A DNA stretch of 35,569 nt from Pseudomonadota bacterium (lineage in GTDB: Bacteria; Pseudomonadota; Alphaproteobacteria; Rhizobiales; Xanthobacteraceae): positions 1 to 35,569 of the forward strand of contig JAFEFL010000056.1 of NCBI GenBank assembly GCA_018240595.1, given 5' to 3'. Of this stretch, positions 25,255 through 34,777 are shown one piece after another. The position numbers and the translations under genes are program-made. The notes beneath the pieces were generated by a model. That model was not told the origin of the DNA, ran no database searches, and saw only the letters and a program-made list of their open reading frames with translations. The first letter of the stretch is position 1. Every line of letters starts with the position of its first letter.

Positions 25255-26328
25255 TTACAGCTTGAGATCGAGCGCGCCGTCATAGACGACGCGTTCATCG
25301 CTGTCGGTGCGGATGACACTGCCGATGGTGCTGACCTTCTCGCCGGCCTTGGCGAAAGCCTCGGCGACCGCGGCTTCGTCCTTCGGGGCGACGACGACGA
25401 TCATGCCGACGCCGCAGTTGAACGTGCGCAGCATTTCCTTCGGCGCGATGTTGCCGACCTGAGCCATCCACCGGAAGACCGGCGGCGCGTTGACCTTGGT
25501 CAGGTCGATGCGGGCGCCGAGACCTTTCGGCAGCACGCGCGGGATGTTGTCGGGGAAGCCGCCGCCGGTGATATGGGCGAGGCCCTTGACCGCGCGGGTC
25601 TCGCGGATCGCGGCGAGGCAGGATTTCACATAGATGCGCGTCGGCGTCAGGATCGCTTCGCCGAGCGACGTGTCATTGGCGAAGGGCGCCGGCGTGCTCC
25701 ACATCAGGCCGCTCTTGGCCACCACCTTGCGCACCAGCGAGTAGCCGTTCGAGTGCACGCCGGACGAGGCGAGGCCGAGGATGACATCGCCTTCGGCGAT
25801 GTTCGGGCGTGGCAATACGTCGCCGCGTTCGACGGCACCGACGGCGAAACCGGCAAGGTCGTAATCCTCGCCTTGGTACAGACCGGGCATTTCCGCCGTC
25901 TCGCCGCCGATCAGCGCGCAGCCGGCCTGCCGGCAGCCGAGCGAAATACCGGCGACCACGGCGGCGCCGACCTCGGGCGACAGCCGCCCGGTAGCGTAAT
26001 AATCGAGGAAGAAGAGGGGCTCGGCGCCCTGGACCACGAGGTCGTTGACGCTCATGGCGACGAGGTCGATGCCGATGGTGTCGTGGCGCCCGGTCTCGAT
26101 GGCGATCTTGACCTTGGTGCCGACGCCGTCATTGGCCGCGACCAGGATCGGATCGGTGTAGCCGGCGCGCTTGAGGTCGAACAGGCCGCCGAAGCCGCCG
26201 ATTTCGGCATCGGCGCCCGGCCGCGCGGTGGCGCGCACCAGGGGCTTGATTAGGTCCACCATCCGGTTGCCGGCGTCGATATCGACACCCGCTTGCGCAT
26301 AGGTCAGGCCGCGCTCTTGATCCGCCAT
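25255..26328 (-). CDS. purM: Phosphoribosylformylglycinamidine cyclo-ligase (AIR synthetase)
   Basis: ATP-dependent cyclisation of FGAM to AIR, the fifth step of purine synthesis. The 357-residue protein has the family N-terminus ([18 protein letters not shown]), the signature [25 protein letters not shown], and [12 protein letters not shown]. Length is normal. ATG at 26328 is preceded by GAGGGG with a 5-base spacer. It is the first gene of the purM-purN operon and diverges from the CDP-alcohol phosphatidyltransferase gene across a 209-bp gap. Confidence 0.98.
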   Translation of the reverse strand: MADQERGLTYAQAGVDIDAGNRMVDLIKPLVRATARPGADAEIGGFGGLFDLKRAGYTDPILVAANDGVGTKVKIAIETGRHDTIGIDLVAMSVNDLVVQGAEPLFFLDYYATGRLSPEVGAAVVAGISLGCRQAGCALIGGETAEMPGLYQGEDYDLAGFAVGAVERGDVLPRPNIAEGDVILGLASSGVHSNGYSLVRKVVAKSGLMWSTPAPFANDTSLGEAILTPTRIYVKSCLAAIRETRAVKGLAHITGGGFPDNIPRVLPKGLGARIDLTKVNAPPVFRWMAQVGNIAPKEMLRTFNCGVGMIVVVAPKDEAAVAEAFAKAGEKVSTIGSVIRTDSDERVVYDGALDLKL

Positions 26329-26437
26329 TTAGGCCCCTCGTCGACCGCCGGTCGCCGACACAAAAAAGGCGCGCCGGCGGCGGTAAGTGCCGCCTCGTAC
26401 GTCGAAAATGCCGTTCGTGCAATGGCGCGGGGCCCGT

Positions 26438-26443
26438 TATACT
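26438..26443 (+). promoter_or_regulatory. Candidate -10 element for the CDP-alcohol phosphatidyltransferase operon
   Basis: TATACT at 26438-26443 is a near-consensus -10 about 95 bases before the TTG start at 26538. The best -35 (TTCGTG, 18 bases upstream) is poor. The 209-bp divergent gap must also hold the purM promoter, which I could not place. Confidence 0.3.
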
Positions 26444-26537
26444 CTATCTTCGGTCGGGCCGATCCGAGACCCGAAGCCGTTCCAGAAATCGACCCAACAG
26501 ACCCCATGCCGGGGGCTTCGCAAGAGCCGGGACTGCC

Positions 26538-27083
26538 TTGAGTATTCCGAACCTGATTACCCTGGCGCGCATCTTCATGGTGCCCGTCGTGGTCTGGGCT
26601 ATCGCGTCCAATACGATGTGGATCGCCTTCGTGCTTTTTCTGGTCGCCGGGGTCTCCGACGCCATCGACGGCTTCCTGGCCAAGCGCTTCCAGATGACCA
26701 CGGAATTGGGCGCCTATCTCGACCCGCTGGCCGACAAAGCGCTGATCGTCTCGATCTATTTGACCCTTGGGATCAACGGGGACATCCCGCGCTGGCTGGT
26801 GATCCTGGTGGTGTCGCGCGATATCCTGATCGTCGGAGGCATCATCTTGTCGTGGTTGTTGGGTAATCCGCTGAAGATCAAGCCGCTGTGGGTGTCGAAG
26901 CTCAACACCACGGCGCAGATCGCGTTCGCTTGCGTGGTGCTCGGTTCGCTCGGCTTCAAGATCCAGGTGCCGATGCTGACCACGGTGCTGATGGGGCTGG
27001 TCGCTGTGCTGACGCTGCTGTCGATTGCCGCCTATCTCGCCGAGTGGGTCCGCCATATGAACGCTCCGGTGGCTGGCTCGTGA
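26538..27083 (+). CDS. CDP-alcohol phosphatidyltransferase (PgsA/cardiolipin synthase-type)
   Basis: A 181-residue inner-membrane enzyme that swaps CMP of a CDP-lipid for an alcohol. Its motif is SDAIDGFLAKRF followed by G-AYL-D-PLA-D, the D-x2-D-G-x2-A-R-x8-G-x3-D-x3-D signature with Lys in place of the usual Arg. Four or more membrane segments follow. It begins with TTG (MSIPNLITLARI), matching PgsA N-termini. The product could be phosphatidylglycerol phosphate or cardiolipin; the sequence does not decide, so I give no symbol. Its stop overlaps the start of the AI-2E transporter gene (GTGA). Confidence 0.88.
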   Translation: MSIPNLITLARIFMVPVVVWAIASNTMWIAFVLFLVAGVSDAIDGFLAKRFQMTTELGAYLDPLADKALIVSIYLTLGINGDIPRWLVILVVSRDILIVGGIILSWLLGNPLKIKPLWVSKLNTTAQIAFACVVLGSLGFKIQVPMLTTVLMGLVAVLTLLSIAAYLAEWVRHMNAPVAGS

Positions 27084-28201
27084 GCGTGAACCCGGCGCGT
27101 CAATCGCCGCCGCCCCCCGAGCGAGGGCCGGGCGGTTTCGCCCTGCAACGGCAGATGGTGTTCTGGCTGGCGGCGCTGGCCGTCTTCATCCTGTTCCTGT
27201 GGCTGCTGGCCGACATCCTGCTGCCGTTCATCGCCGGCCTCGCCATCGCCTATTTCCTGACGCCGCTCGTCGACCGGCTGGAGCGCCTGGGCGTCAACCG
27301 CCTGGTCGCGGCGCTGGCGGTTATTTCGCTGGTGGTGTTGCTGATCGTGCTGCTGTTGCTGCTGATTATGCCGCTGCTCGGCAACCAGTTGGCATCGCTC
27401 ATCGACAACATCCCCGGTTACATCACCAAGCTGCGCTCGGTGGTGAGCAATACGGAATGGCCGTGGCTCAAGAACCTGCTCGGCAATGGCTTCGGCAGCG
27501 ACAAGGCGATCGGCGATCTGCTGACGCAGGGGGCCGGCTGGCTGACGACGTTCCTTAAATCGCTGTGGTCCGGCGGAAGGGCGCTGGTGTCGCTTTTTTC
27601 GCTGATCGTCGTGACGCCGGTGGTCGCCTTCTATCTGATCTACGACTGGCACAAGATGATCGACGCCGCCGATAGCTGGATCCCGGTGCATCATCGCGAC
27701 ACCGTGCATCAACTGGCGCGCGAAATCGACGGCGCCATCGCCGGCTTCGTGCGCGGCCAGTCCGCGGTCTGTCTGATCCTCGGCACGTTCTACGCCGTGG
27801 CGCTGACGGAGAGCGGCCTCAATTTCGGCCTGCTGATTGGCCTGATCTCCGGCCTGATCACCTTCATCCCTTACGTGGGCTCGATGACCGGGCTGATCCT
27901 GTCGCTGGGCGTCGCGGTGGCGCAATTCTGGCCGGACTACACCTCGATCCTGATCGTCCTCGGCATCTTCCTCGTCGGGCAGTTCCTCGAGGGCAATGTG
28001 CTGTCGCCGAAGCTGGTCGGCGAGAGCGTCGGCCTGCATCCGGTGTGGCTGATCTTCGCGCTGCTCGCTTTCGGTTACCTGTTCGGCTTCGTCGGCCTCC
28101 TGGTCGCCGTGCCGCTCGCCGCCACGATCGGCGTGCTGGCGCGCTTCGCTCTGCGTCGTTATCTCGAAAGCTCGTTCTACACTGGCGAGCGGCCGTCGTA
28201 A
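27080..28201 (+). CDS. AI-2E family transporter (PerM/YdiK-like)
   Basis: A 373-residue polytopic membrane protein of the AI-2E exporter superfamily. The N-terminal tail is Pro-rich and cytosolic, then about eight helices with the family marks FIAGLAIAYFLTPLVDRLE near the first pair, a soluble central region (SLIDNIPGYITKLRS), and the C-terminal LIGLISGLITFIPYVGS plus EGNVLSPKLVGESVGLHP motifs. Substrates in this family are diverse and this one is unknown. The GTG at 27080 overlaps the upstream stop by four bases (GTGA), so the two genes are coupled; the start is inferred from this and from the conserved part beginning later. Confidence 0.9.
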   Translation: MSVNPARQSPPPPERGPGGFALQRQMVFWLAALAVFILFLWLLADILLPFIAGLAIAYFLTPLVDRLERLGVNRLVAALAVISLVVLLIVLLLLLIMPLLGNQLASLIDNIPGYITKLRSVVSNTEWPWLKNLLGNGFGSDKAIGDLLTQGAGWLTTFLKSLWSGGRALVSLFSLIVVTPVVAFYLIYDWHKMIDAADSWIPVHHRDTVHQLAREIDGAIAGFVRGQSAVCLILGTFYAVALTESGLNFGLLIGLISGLITFIPYVGSMTGLILSLGVAVAQFWPDYTSILIVLGIFLVGQFLEGNVLSPKLVGESVGLHPVWLIFALLAFGYLFGFVGLLVAVPLAATIGVLARFALRRYLESSFYTGERPS

Positions 28202-28234
28202 GTCCCGTTCAAGCTCGAGTTGAAGTTCAAGTGC

Positions 28235-28942
28235 ATGTCCGAGAGTACCGAATTGAGCGATGACCTGGAGCGGCCGGCGGCGCCGCGCCAGCTCGTGCTC
28301 GCGCTGGACCATGCCATCAGCTACGCGCGCGAGGATTTCCTCGAGGGGCCGTCGAATGCGACGGCGTTGGCGCTGATCGAGCGTTGGCCGGACTGGCCGA
28401 GCCGGCTGATCGCGCTGATCGGCCCTGAAGGATCGGGCAAGAGCCATCTCGCCGCGATCTGGGCGGAGCTGAGCGGCGCCCGGGTGATTAGTGCCAGACA
28501 TCTGACCGATATCGATTTGCCGTCGGCCTTCGCCACCGGCGCGCTGGTGGTCGAGGACATCGACACGCCGGAACTCGACGAGCGGGCGCTGTTCCACCTG
28601 ATCAACCTGGCGCGCGAGGAGGGCGCGGACGTCCTGTTCACCGCCCGGACATCGCCGCCGTCCCTGACGGTGGGAATCCGCGACCTGCAATCGCGATTGC
28701 GGATGCTGCCGGTGGTCGAACTGGAGGTGCCGGACGACGCGCTGCTGCGGGCGCTGATCGTCAAGCTGGCCGCCGACCGGCAGCTCCCTGTGGACGAGGC
28801 CGTGGTCAACTACCTCGCCAATCGGATCGAGCGCTCCTTCCTTGGCGCGCACCGGGCGGTGGCCCGGCTGGACGAGGAGGGGCTGCGCCGCCATCGGCCG
28901 GTGACGCGGGCGCTGGCCGCGGAACTGTTCAGGGCGACTTAA
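28235..28942 (+). CDS. hdaA: DnaA-related regulatory protein HdaA (Hda homologue)
   Basis: A 235-residue AAA+ protein like DnaA domain III without its DNA-binding domain. Near the N-terminus is a sliding-clamp-binding motif (RQLVLAL, about 18-24), as in Hda, followed by Walker A GPEGSGKS (63-70), Walker B-type ALVVEDID, and a sensor-type FTARTSPPSL segment. Such proteins, when bound to the replicative clamp, promote ATP hydrolysis by DnaA to prevent over-initiation. I favour ATG at 28235; an in-frame TTG at 28220 gives MKFKC ahead. It follows the AI-2E transporter gene by 33 bases and is followed by ppk1, the common alphaproteobacterial order. Confidence 0.9.
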   Translation: MSESTELSDDLERPAAPRQLVLALDHAISYAREDFLEGPSNATALALIERWPDWPSRLIALIGPEGSGKSHLAAIWAELSGARVISARHLTDIDLPSAFATGALVVEDIDTPELDERALFHLINLAREEGADVLFTARTSPPSLTVGIRDLQSRLRMLPVVELEVPDDALLRALIVKLAADRQLPVDEAVVNYLANRIERSFLGAHRAVARLDEEGLRRHRPVTRALAAELFRAT

Positions 28943-28960
28943 CGGCCCGGCGGTAAGGTC

Positions 28961-28989
28961 TTGACGCAACCGGGGCGAGGGCGCGGAAT
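28961..28989 (+). promoter_or_regulatory. Candidate promoter upstream of ppk1
   Basis: TTGACG (28961-28966) is followed after 17 bases by CGGAAT (28984-28989), about 70 bases before the ppk1 ATG. The -35 is close to consensus; the -10 is weak. I do not see a convincing PhoB box. Confidence 0.3.
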
Positions 28990-29058
28990 TGTCCAAAGCG
29001 TCGGCCGCGCCAACCCAGCGGACGGCGGCTCAGGGGCTTTCTCAGGTTCTGCTTCATC

Positions 29059-31290
29059 ATGAAAGACAGCGTGCAAGCATCTGTTTCTTCTGAGGAAACC
29101 TTATTCGCCGAGGAGGTGAAGAAGTTGCCCGCGGCAGGTCCGGACGGCGCGGAGCCGACGATCCGCGAGCGCCCGGAGCGCTTCATCAACCGCGAAATCT
29201 CCTGGCTCCAGTTCAACCGCCGGGTCCTCGAAGAGGCCGCCAACGAGAGCCACCCGCTGCTCGAGCGCGTCCGCTTCCTGTCGATTTCGGCGAACAACCT
29301 TGATGAATTCTTCATGGTCCGCGTCGCCGGCCTGAAGGGTCAGGTGCGCCAGGGCATCACCACCCGCAGCCCCGAAGGCCTGACCCCGGCCGAGCAGCTC
29401 TCGCGCATCCGCGAGGCGGTCTCGCAACTCGCCTATGACCAGCAGCACCGCTGGCTCGAACTGCGCGAGGATCTCGCGCAGGCCGGCGTCACCCTGGTCG
29501 ATGGCGCCAAGGTTTCGAAGACGGAGAAGACCTGGCTCGAGGAGCACTTCCTCACCCACATCTTCCCGCTGCTGACCCCGCTCGCGATCGACCCGGCGCA
29601 TCCGTTCCCGTTCATCCCCAATCTCGGCTTCTCGATCGCGCTGCAGCTCGCCCGCGTGCGCGACGGCAAGACCATGAACGCGCTGATCCGCATGCCGCAG
29701 AAGATCGACCGCTTCATCCGCCTGCCGGCGGCGAGCGGCGGCGACGTCCGGCTGATCACGCTCGAGGAGCTGACGGCGCTGCACGTCAGCAAACTGTTCC
29801 CCGGCTACACGATGAAGGGCGCCGGATCGTTCCGTGTCATTCGCGACAGCGATCTGGAAATCGAGGAAGAGGCCGAAGACCTCGTCCGCCTGTTCGAGAC
29901 GGCGCTGAAGCAGCGCCGCCGCGGCTCGGTGATCCGCCTCGAACTCGACGCCGCGATGCCGGCGGAACTGCGGGATTTTGTCCAGCACGCGCTGGCGGTC
30001 GCCGACGACGAGGTGTTCAACGTCGATGGCGTGCTGGCGATCAACGACCTGTCGCAACTGACCCGCGTCGACCGGCCCGACCTCGAATTCGTGCCGTACA
30101 ATCCGCGCTATCCGGAGCGGATCCGCGACCATGGCGGCGACGCCTTCGCCGCCATCCGGCAGAAGGACCTCATCGTCCACCACCCTTACGAATCGTTCGA
30201 CGTCGTCGTGCAGTTCCTGCAACAGGCGGCGCGCGACCCCAACGTCGTCGCCATCAAGCAGACGCTGTATCGCACCTCGGCGGAGAGCCCGATCGTCAAG
30301 ACCCTGGTCGAGGCCGCCGAGGCCGGCAAGTCGGTGACGGCGCTGGTCGAGCTCAAGGCGCGCTTCGACGAGGAGGCCAATATCCGCTGGGCCCGCGACC
30401 TCGAACGCGCCGGCGCCCAGGTGGTCTACGGCTTCATCGAACTCAAGACCCACGCCAAGCTGTCGCTGGTCGTGCGCCGCGAGGGCGGCACGCTGGCGAC
30501 CTACTGCCATGTCGGCACCGGCAATTATCACCCGGTGACAGCGCGCATCTACACCGACCTGTCGTTCTTCACCGCCGACCCGGTGATCGCGCGCGACGTC
30601 GCCCGCATCTTCAACTACATCACCGGTTATGCCGAGCCGGCCGAGCTCGAGCGCATGGCGATGTCGCCGGTATCCTTGCGCAAGCGCATTCTCGACCATA
30701 TCGCCCGCGAGGCCGCCAATGCGCGCGCCGGCAAGCCCGCCGCCATCTGGATGAAGATGAACGCGCTGGTCGATCCCGGTATCATCGACGCGCTGTACGA
30801 CGCCTCCGCCGCCGGCGTGCAGATCGACCTCGTGGTGCGCGGTATCTGCTGCCTGCGGCCCGGCGTGCCGGGCCTGTCGGAGAACATCCGCGTCAAGTCG
30901 ATCGTCGGCCGCTTCCTCGAACATGCGCGCATCTACTGCTTCGGTGACGGCCACACGCTGCCGCATCCGAAGGCCGCGGTGTATTTCTCCTCCGCCGACA
31001 TGATGCCGCGCAATCTCGACCGCCGCGTCGAAGTGCTGTGCCCGATCGTCAACCCCACCGTGCACGAGCAGGTGCTCGGCCAGATCATGGTCGCCAATTT
31101 CCGGGACAACGAGCAGAGCTGGAAGGTCTTGCCGGACGGCGCCTCGACGCGCATAAAGGCCGGGCCGGGCGAGGAACCGTTCAACGCCCACAAGTACTTC
31201 ATGACAAATCCGAGTTTGTCGGGCCGTGGTAAATCGCTCAAAGACTCTTCGCCGCGCAGCCTCATCCGACGCCTCATCGAAGGCGCGTAA
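29059..31290 (+). CDS. ppk1: Polyphosphate kinase 1
   Basis: Makes inorganic polyphosphate from ATP, reversibly, through a phosphohistidine. The 743-residue protein has the four-domain Ppk1 layout. [17 protein letters not shown] (41-57) marks the N-domain, and the two catalytic-site histidines are H465 (ELKTHAKL) and H622 (LEHARIYC), spaced 157 residues apart as are H435 and H592 of E. coli. [16 protein letters not shown] closes the active site. A 40-residue acidic extension precedes the N-domain. The 3' end overlaps the likely ppx start by 65 bases. Confidence 0.97.
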   Translation: MKDSVQASVSSEETLFAEEVKKLPAAGPDGAEPTIRERPERFINREISWLQFNRRVLEEAANESHPLLERVRFLSISANNLDEFFMVRVAGLKGQVRQGITTRSPEGLTPAEQLSRIREAVSQLAYDQQHRWLELREDLAQAGVTLVDGAKVSKTEKTWLEEHFLTHIFPLLTPLAIDPAHPFPFIPNLGFSIALQLARVRDGKTMNALIRMPQKIDRFIRLPAASGGDVRLITLEELTALHVSKLFPGYTMKGAGSFRVIRDSDLEIEEEAEDLVRLFETALKQRRRGSVIRLELDAAMPAELRDFVQHALAVADDEVFNVDGVLAINDLSQLTRVDRPDLEFVPYNPRYPERIRDHGGDAFAAIRQKDLIVHHPYESFDVVVQFLQQAARDPNVVAIKQTLYRTSAESPIVKTLVEAAEAGKSVTALVELKARFDEEANIRWARDLERAGAQVVYGFIELKTHAKLSLVVRREGGTLATYCHVGTGNYHPVTARIYTDLSFFTADPVIARDVARIFNYITGYAEPAELERMAMSPVSLRKRILDHIAREAANARAGKPAAIWMKMNALVDPGIIDALYDASAAGVQIDLVVRGICCLRPGVPGLSENIRVKSIVGRFLEHARIYCFGDGHTLPHPKAAVYFSSADMMPRNLDRRVEVLCPIVNPTVHEQVLGQIMVANFRDNEQSWKVLPDGASTRIKAGPGEEPFNAHKYFMTNPSLSGRGKSLKDSSPRSLIRRLIEGA

Positions 31291-32824
31291 GGCGTCGGCA
31301 AAAGCGCACAAAGTGCACAAAGTGGAAACGGTCAAAGGCCGGCTCGATCACGGACCGGCGCTCGCCGTCATCGACATCGGCTCGAACTCGGTGCGTCTCG
31401 TCATCTACGAGGGCCTGACGCGTTCGCCGACGCCGATCTTCAACGAGAAGGTGCTCGCCGGTCTCGGCCGCCAGGTGCAGACCACGGGCCTGCTGGCGCA
31501 GGACGCCATCGACACCGCACTCAACGCCCTGGTGCGCTTCAAGGCGCTGTGCGACATCCAGCGCGTCGATCGCATTTATGCCATCGCCACCGCGGCCTGC
31601 CGCGACGCGCGCAACGGGCGCGCCTTCATTTCCGCGGCCGAACGCATTTGCGGCACCAAGATCGAGATCCTGTCCGGCAAGCGCGAGGCGCAGCTCACCG
31701 CCTACGGCGTCGTTTCCGGCATCCATAATCCCGACGGCATTGTCGGCGACCTTGGCGGCGGCTCGCTGGAGCTGGTCGATGTCCACGGCTCGCGTGTGCG
31801 TCATGGATTGACGCTGCCGCTCGGCGGCCTGGCGCTGCAGGACCTGACCGGCCGCTCGATCAAAAAGGCCGAGAAGCTGGTCGAGAAGGCATTCGACAAT
31901 CTCGATATCCTCGACGAAGGCGAAGGCCGAACGCTGTATGCCGTTGGCGGCACCTGGCGCGCGCTGGCGCGCTTGCACATGTGGCAGACCGGCTATCCGT
32001 TCCACGTCATGCACAACTACCGCATCTCGGCGCGCGAGACGCTGGAGTTCTCGCGGCTGGTGCACCGTGTCGATACCGAGACCTTGTCGAAGATCGAAGT
32101 CGTCAACGCCGCGCGCCGGCCGCTGCTGGCTTACGCGGCGCTGGTGCTGGAAAATCTCGTCCGCGCCATTCGTCCGAAGGAAGTCATCGTCTCGGCGATG
32201 GGCGTGCGCGAGGGTCTCCTGTATTCGCTGCTCAGCGAGAAGGAGCGCGAACGCGATCCGCTGATCGCCGCCGCCGCCGACCTCAACGTGCTGCGCTCGC
32301 GCGCGCCCAAGCATGGCGAGGAACTGGTCGCCTGGACCGACCGCTTCATCGCCTCGTCGGGCCTGAAAGAAAGCGCCGATGAGAAGCGGCTGCGCCACGC
32401 CGCCTGCCTGCTGGCGGATATCGGCTGGCGCGCCCATCCGGATTATCGCGGCGAGCAGGCGATGAACATCATCGCCCATGGCCCGTTCGTTGCCGTCGAT
32501 CATCCCTCGCGCACCTACATGGCGCTGTCGGTGTTCCTGCGGCACACCGGCCTCAATGAAGAGGAATTGCCCTCGCGCATCCGCGAACTGGCAACGCCCT
32601 ACATTCTCGACCGCGCCCGCGTGCTCGGCGCGGCGATGCGCGTTGCCTACATCCTCACGGCCGGCCAGGACGGTGTGCTGCCGAAGGTGCCGCTCAAGGT
32701 CGAGCGCGGCCGGCTCGTGCTCAAGCTCACCGGCGACTACAAGAAACTCGCCACCGACCGCGTCTCAGGCCGCCTGCGCCAGCTCGCGCGCCTGATCGGC
32801 CGTGAGGCGGTGGTGGAGGCGTAA
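31226..32824 (+). CDS. ppx: Exopolyphosphatase / pppGpp phosphohydrolase (Ppx/GppA family)
   Basis: Up to 532 residues with the ASKHA phosphatase fold: [13 protein letters not shown] (phosphate-1 loop), [14 protein letters not shown], and the phosphate-2 loop [10 protein letters not shown], followed by the [10 protein letters not shown] segment; a long helical C-terminal HD-like part ([18 protein letters not shown]) follows. It degrades polyphosphate and/or pppGpp. The start is uncertain: GTG at 31226 lies inside ppk1, while GTG at 31313 and 31322 are alternatives after its stop. None has a strong Shine-Dalgarno. The region before the catalytic domain is Lys/Ala/Ser-rich and poorly conserved. 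Pairing with ppk1 puts synthesis and breakdown of polyphosphate in one operon. Confidence 0.93.
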   Translation: MVNRSKTLRRAASSDASSKARKASAKAHKVHKVETVKGRLDHGPALAVIDIGSNSVRLVIYEGLTRSPTPIFNEKVLAGLGRQVQTTGLLAQDAIDTALNALVRFKALCDIQRVDRIYAIATAACRDARNGRAFISAAERICGTKIEILSGKREAQLTAYGVVSGIHNPDGIVGDLGGGSLELVDVHGSRVRHGLTLPLGGLALQDLTGRSIKKAEKLVEKAFDNLDILDEGEGRTLYAVGGTWRALARLHMWQTGYPFHVMHNYRISARETLEFSRLVHRVDTETLSKIEVVNAARRPLLAYAALVLENLVRAIRPKEVIVSAMGVREGLLYSLLSEKERERDPLIAAAADLNVLRSRAPKHGEELVAWTDRFIASSGLKESADEKRLRHAACLLADIGWRAHPDYRGEQAMNIIAHGPFVAVDHPSRTYMALSVFLRHTGLNEEELPSRIRELATPYILDRARVLGAAMRVAYILTAGQDGVLPKVPLKVERGRLVLKLTGDYKKLATDRVSGRLRQLARLIGREAVVEA

Positions 32825-32852
32825 AGCCAGCGCCCCTGACGGCTGCCATACA

Positions 32853-32940
32853 CTCCGTTCGTTCCCGCGAAAGCGGGAACCCAGCTCTTGCCTGACGTGC
32901 TTGGCCGTCTGGGTCCCCGCTTTCGCGGGGACGAACGGAG
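32853..32940. repeat. Intergenic palindromic element, family B copy 2
   Basis: Arms at 32853-32884 and 32909-32940 are 32-base inverted repeats matching at 30 positions, each arm holding its own small palindrome (CCCGCGAAAGCGGG), around a 24-base centre. It fills most of the gap between the convergent ppx and PLP-enzyme genes and resembles 2825-2880. Confidence 0.85.
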
Positions 32941-32947
32941 CAAATTG

Positions 32948-33982
32948 CTACGCATCGCGAACCAAGTCGACGAACCGCTCGACCTCGGCGGCCGTCGTCG
33001 CGAACGACGTCACCAGCCGCACGACGACGTTACCCGCCGCATCGGCATCCCAGCGATAGAACATCGCGCCGGCAGCCTGCAATTTATCGCACAACGCAGC
33101 GGGCAGGGGCACGAACACTTCGTTGGCCTCGACCGGCCATTTCGGCGCGAAGCCGGCTTTGCTCAGCCCGGCGCTGAGGCGGTCCGCCATGTCGTTGGCG
33201 TGGCGGCACAGCCGCAGCCACAGATCGCCGTCGAGATAGGCTTCCATCTGCGCGGCGATGAAGCGGTGCTTGGAGGCAAGCTGCGCGCCGCGCTTGCGCC
33301 GTGCCGACATGTGCTCGGCGCGTTTGGGATCGAAGAAGATCACGGCCTCGGCGCCCATGGCGCCGCCCTTGGTGGCGCCGAACGACAGAACATCGACGCC
33401 GGCCTTCCAGGTCGCCTCGTCGGCCGACACGTTCATGCGGACCAGCGCATTGCCGAAGCGCGCGCCGTCCATGTGCAGGGCGACGTCGTGGGCATGCGCG
33501 ATGTCGGCTAGCTCGCGGATCTCCTGCGGGCGATAGATCGTGCCGGCTTCGCTGGCCTGCGAGATCGACAGCGCCGCCGGCGTCACATGATGCGGCGGGC
33601 CCCATTGCGCCTTGTTGCCGAGCAGTGGCTTGACCGCGGCGGCATCCAGCTTGCCGTTGGCGCCGGGGAGGGCGACGAGCTTGATGCCGCCACCGAAGAA
33701 TTCCGGCGCGCCGCATTCATCGACCGCGATATGCGCATCCTCGTGGCAAATCACGGCGCCCCAGGGCGGGGTGACATGGGCGAGCGCCAGGGCGTTGGCG
33801 GCCGTGCCGGTCGGCACGAGGAACACGGCGACGTCGCGCTTGAACAGCTCGCTGAACTTCTTCTCGACACGGCGCGTCCAGTCGTCATTGCCGTAGCCGA
33901 GCGCGAACCCGTCATTGGCGCGGGCAAGCGCCGCCATGATCTCCGGCGCGACGCCGGCCGTGTTGTCGCTGGCGAAGTTCAT
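32948..33982 (-). CDS. Low-specificity L-threonine aldolase / beta-eliminating lyase family
   Basis: A 344-residue fold-type I PLP enzyme. Its opening MNFASDNTAGVAPEIM is the aldolase N-terminus. The Schiff-base lysine is K205 (SFGATKGGAMG), and the cofactor-binding Asp is D172 in HMDGARFGNAL; the GTAANALAL loop near 59-67 binds the phosphate. Threonine aldolases split L-threonine and allo-threonine to glycine and acetaldehyde; the family also includes other beta-eliminating or retro-aldol enzymes, so substrate is not certain. ATG at 33982 overlaps the pxpA stop as ATGA, so translation is coupled. The link with pxpA suggests an amino-acid salvage function but this is inference. Confidence 0.9.
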   Translation of the reverse strand: MNFASDNTAGVAPEIMAALARANDGFALGYGNDDWTRRVEKKFSELFKRDVAVFLVPTGTAANALALAHVTPPWGAVICHEDAHIAVDECGAPEFFGGGIKLVALPGANGKLDAAAVKPLLGNKAQWGPPHHVTPAALSISQASEAGTIYRPQEIRELADIAHAHDVALHMDGARFGNALVRMNVSADEATWKAGVDVLSFGATKGGAMGAEAVIFFDPKRAEHMSARRKRGAQLASKHRFIAAQMEAYLDGDLWLRLCRHANDMADRLSAGLSKAGFAPKWPVEANEVFVPLPAALCDKLQAAGAMFYRWDADAAGNVVVRLVTSFATTAAEVERFVDLVRDA

Positions 33983-34746
33983 GCGGGCGCTCCCGTGCCG
34001 AGCGGCGACACCGCGATGCCGTTGCCTTCGAGCGTCTGTTTGACGACACGCGCGACTTCGGCCGAGTTGGCGCGGTCGCCATGCAGGCACAAGGTCGTCA
34101 CCTTCACATCCATGTCGGCGCCGTCGATTTTGGTCAGCTTGCTCTCGCGCACGATGCGCAAAGCGCGCTCGGCGACCAGCAACGGCTCGCGCGGTTTGGC
34201 GACGCGCTCGATGATCAGGCCGCCACCTTCGTCGTAATCGAGGTCGACGAAGGCCTCGCGGGCGACGCGGGCGCCGGCGGCTTCGGCCGCGTCGGCGCCG
34301 GGACCGGCGAGCAGCACGAGGAAAAGCTTGGGATCGTAGGCGGCAATGGCTGCGCCGATGGCCTTCGACAGGTTCACGTCGAGCGAGCAGGCCTTGTAGA
34401 ACGCGCCATGCGGCTTCACATGGGCGAGGCTCATGCCTTCGGAACGCGCGATCGCGGCCAGCGCGCCGAGCTGATACAGCGTCGCGTCGGCCATCTCCTC
34501 GGGCGCGATCGTCATCATGCGCCGGCCGAAACCCATCAGATCCGGGAAGGATGGATGCGCGCCGATGGCGATGCCGGCTTGCTTGGCGATGCGAACGGTG
34601 GCGCGCATGGTCGATGGATCGCCGCCGTGAAAGCCGCAGGCGATGTTGACCGAGGAAACATGGGGCAGGAACGAGGCGTCGTCACCGAGTGTCCAGCGGC
34701 CGTAGCTTTCGCCGGCATCGCCGTTGATGTCGATAGTTAGTTTCAT
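33979..34746 (-). CDS. pxpA: 5-oxoprolinase subunit A (LamB/YcsF family)
   Basis: A 255-residue protein with the family marks DINGDAGESYGRW (6-18), NIACGFHGGDP, IGAHPSFPDLMGFGRR, HVKPHGAFYK and CLHGDRANS. PxpA works with PxpB and PxpC in other bacteria to cleave 5-oxoproline with ATP; their genes are not in this window, so activity on its own cannot be assumed. It is coupled to the threonine-aldolase-type gene. The start is ATG 34746. Confidence 0.93.
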   Translation of the reverse strand: MKLTIDINGDAGESYGRWTLGDDASFLPHVSSVNIACGFHGGDPSTMRATVRIAKQAGIAIGAHPSFPDLMGFGRRMMTIAPEEMADATLYQLGALAAIARSEGMSLAHVKPHGAFYKACSLDVNLSKAIGAAIAAYDPKLFLVLLAGPGADAAEAAGARVAREAFVDLDYDEGGGLIIERVAKPREPLLVAERALRIVRESKLTKIDGADMDVKVTTLCLHGDRANSAEVARVVKQTLEGNGIAVSPLGTGAPA

Positions 34747-34777
34747 GGCAAATCTTCAGATCGCGTCGGAACGATAT

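Noticed and set aside
27032..28996. 654-codon open frame antisense to the AI-2E transporter and hdaA
   Set aside because: Very Gln/Arg/Asp-rich, no start site of note; shadow of plus-strand genes that have clear family motifs.
29101..31335. 744-codon open frame antisense to ppk1
   Set aside because: Product is Arg/His/Asp/Val-rich without recognisable domains and mirrors ppk1 codon positions; it is a shadow of strong GC codon bias.
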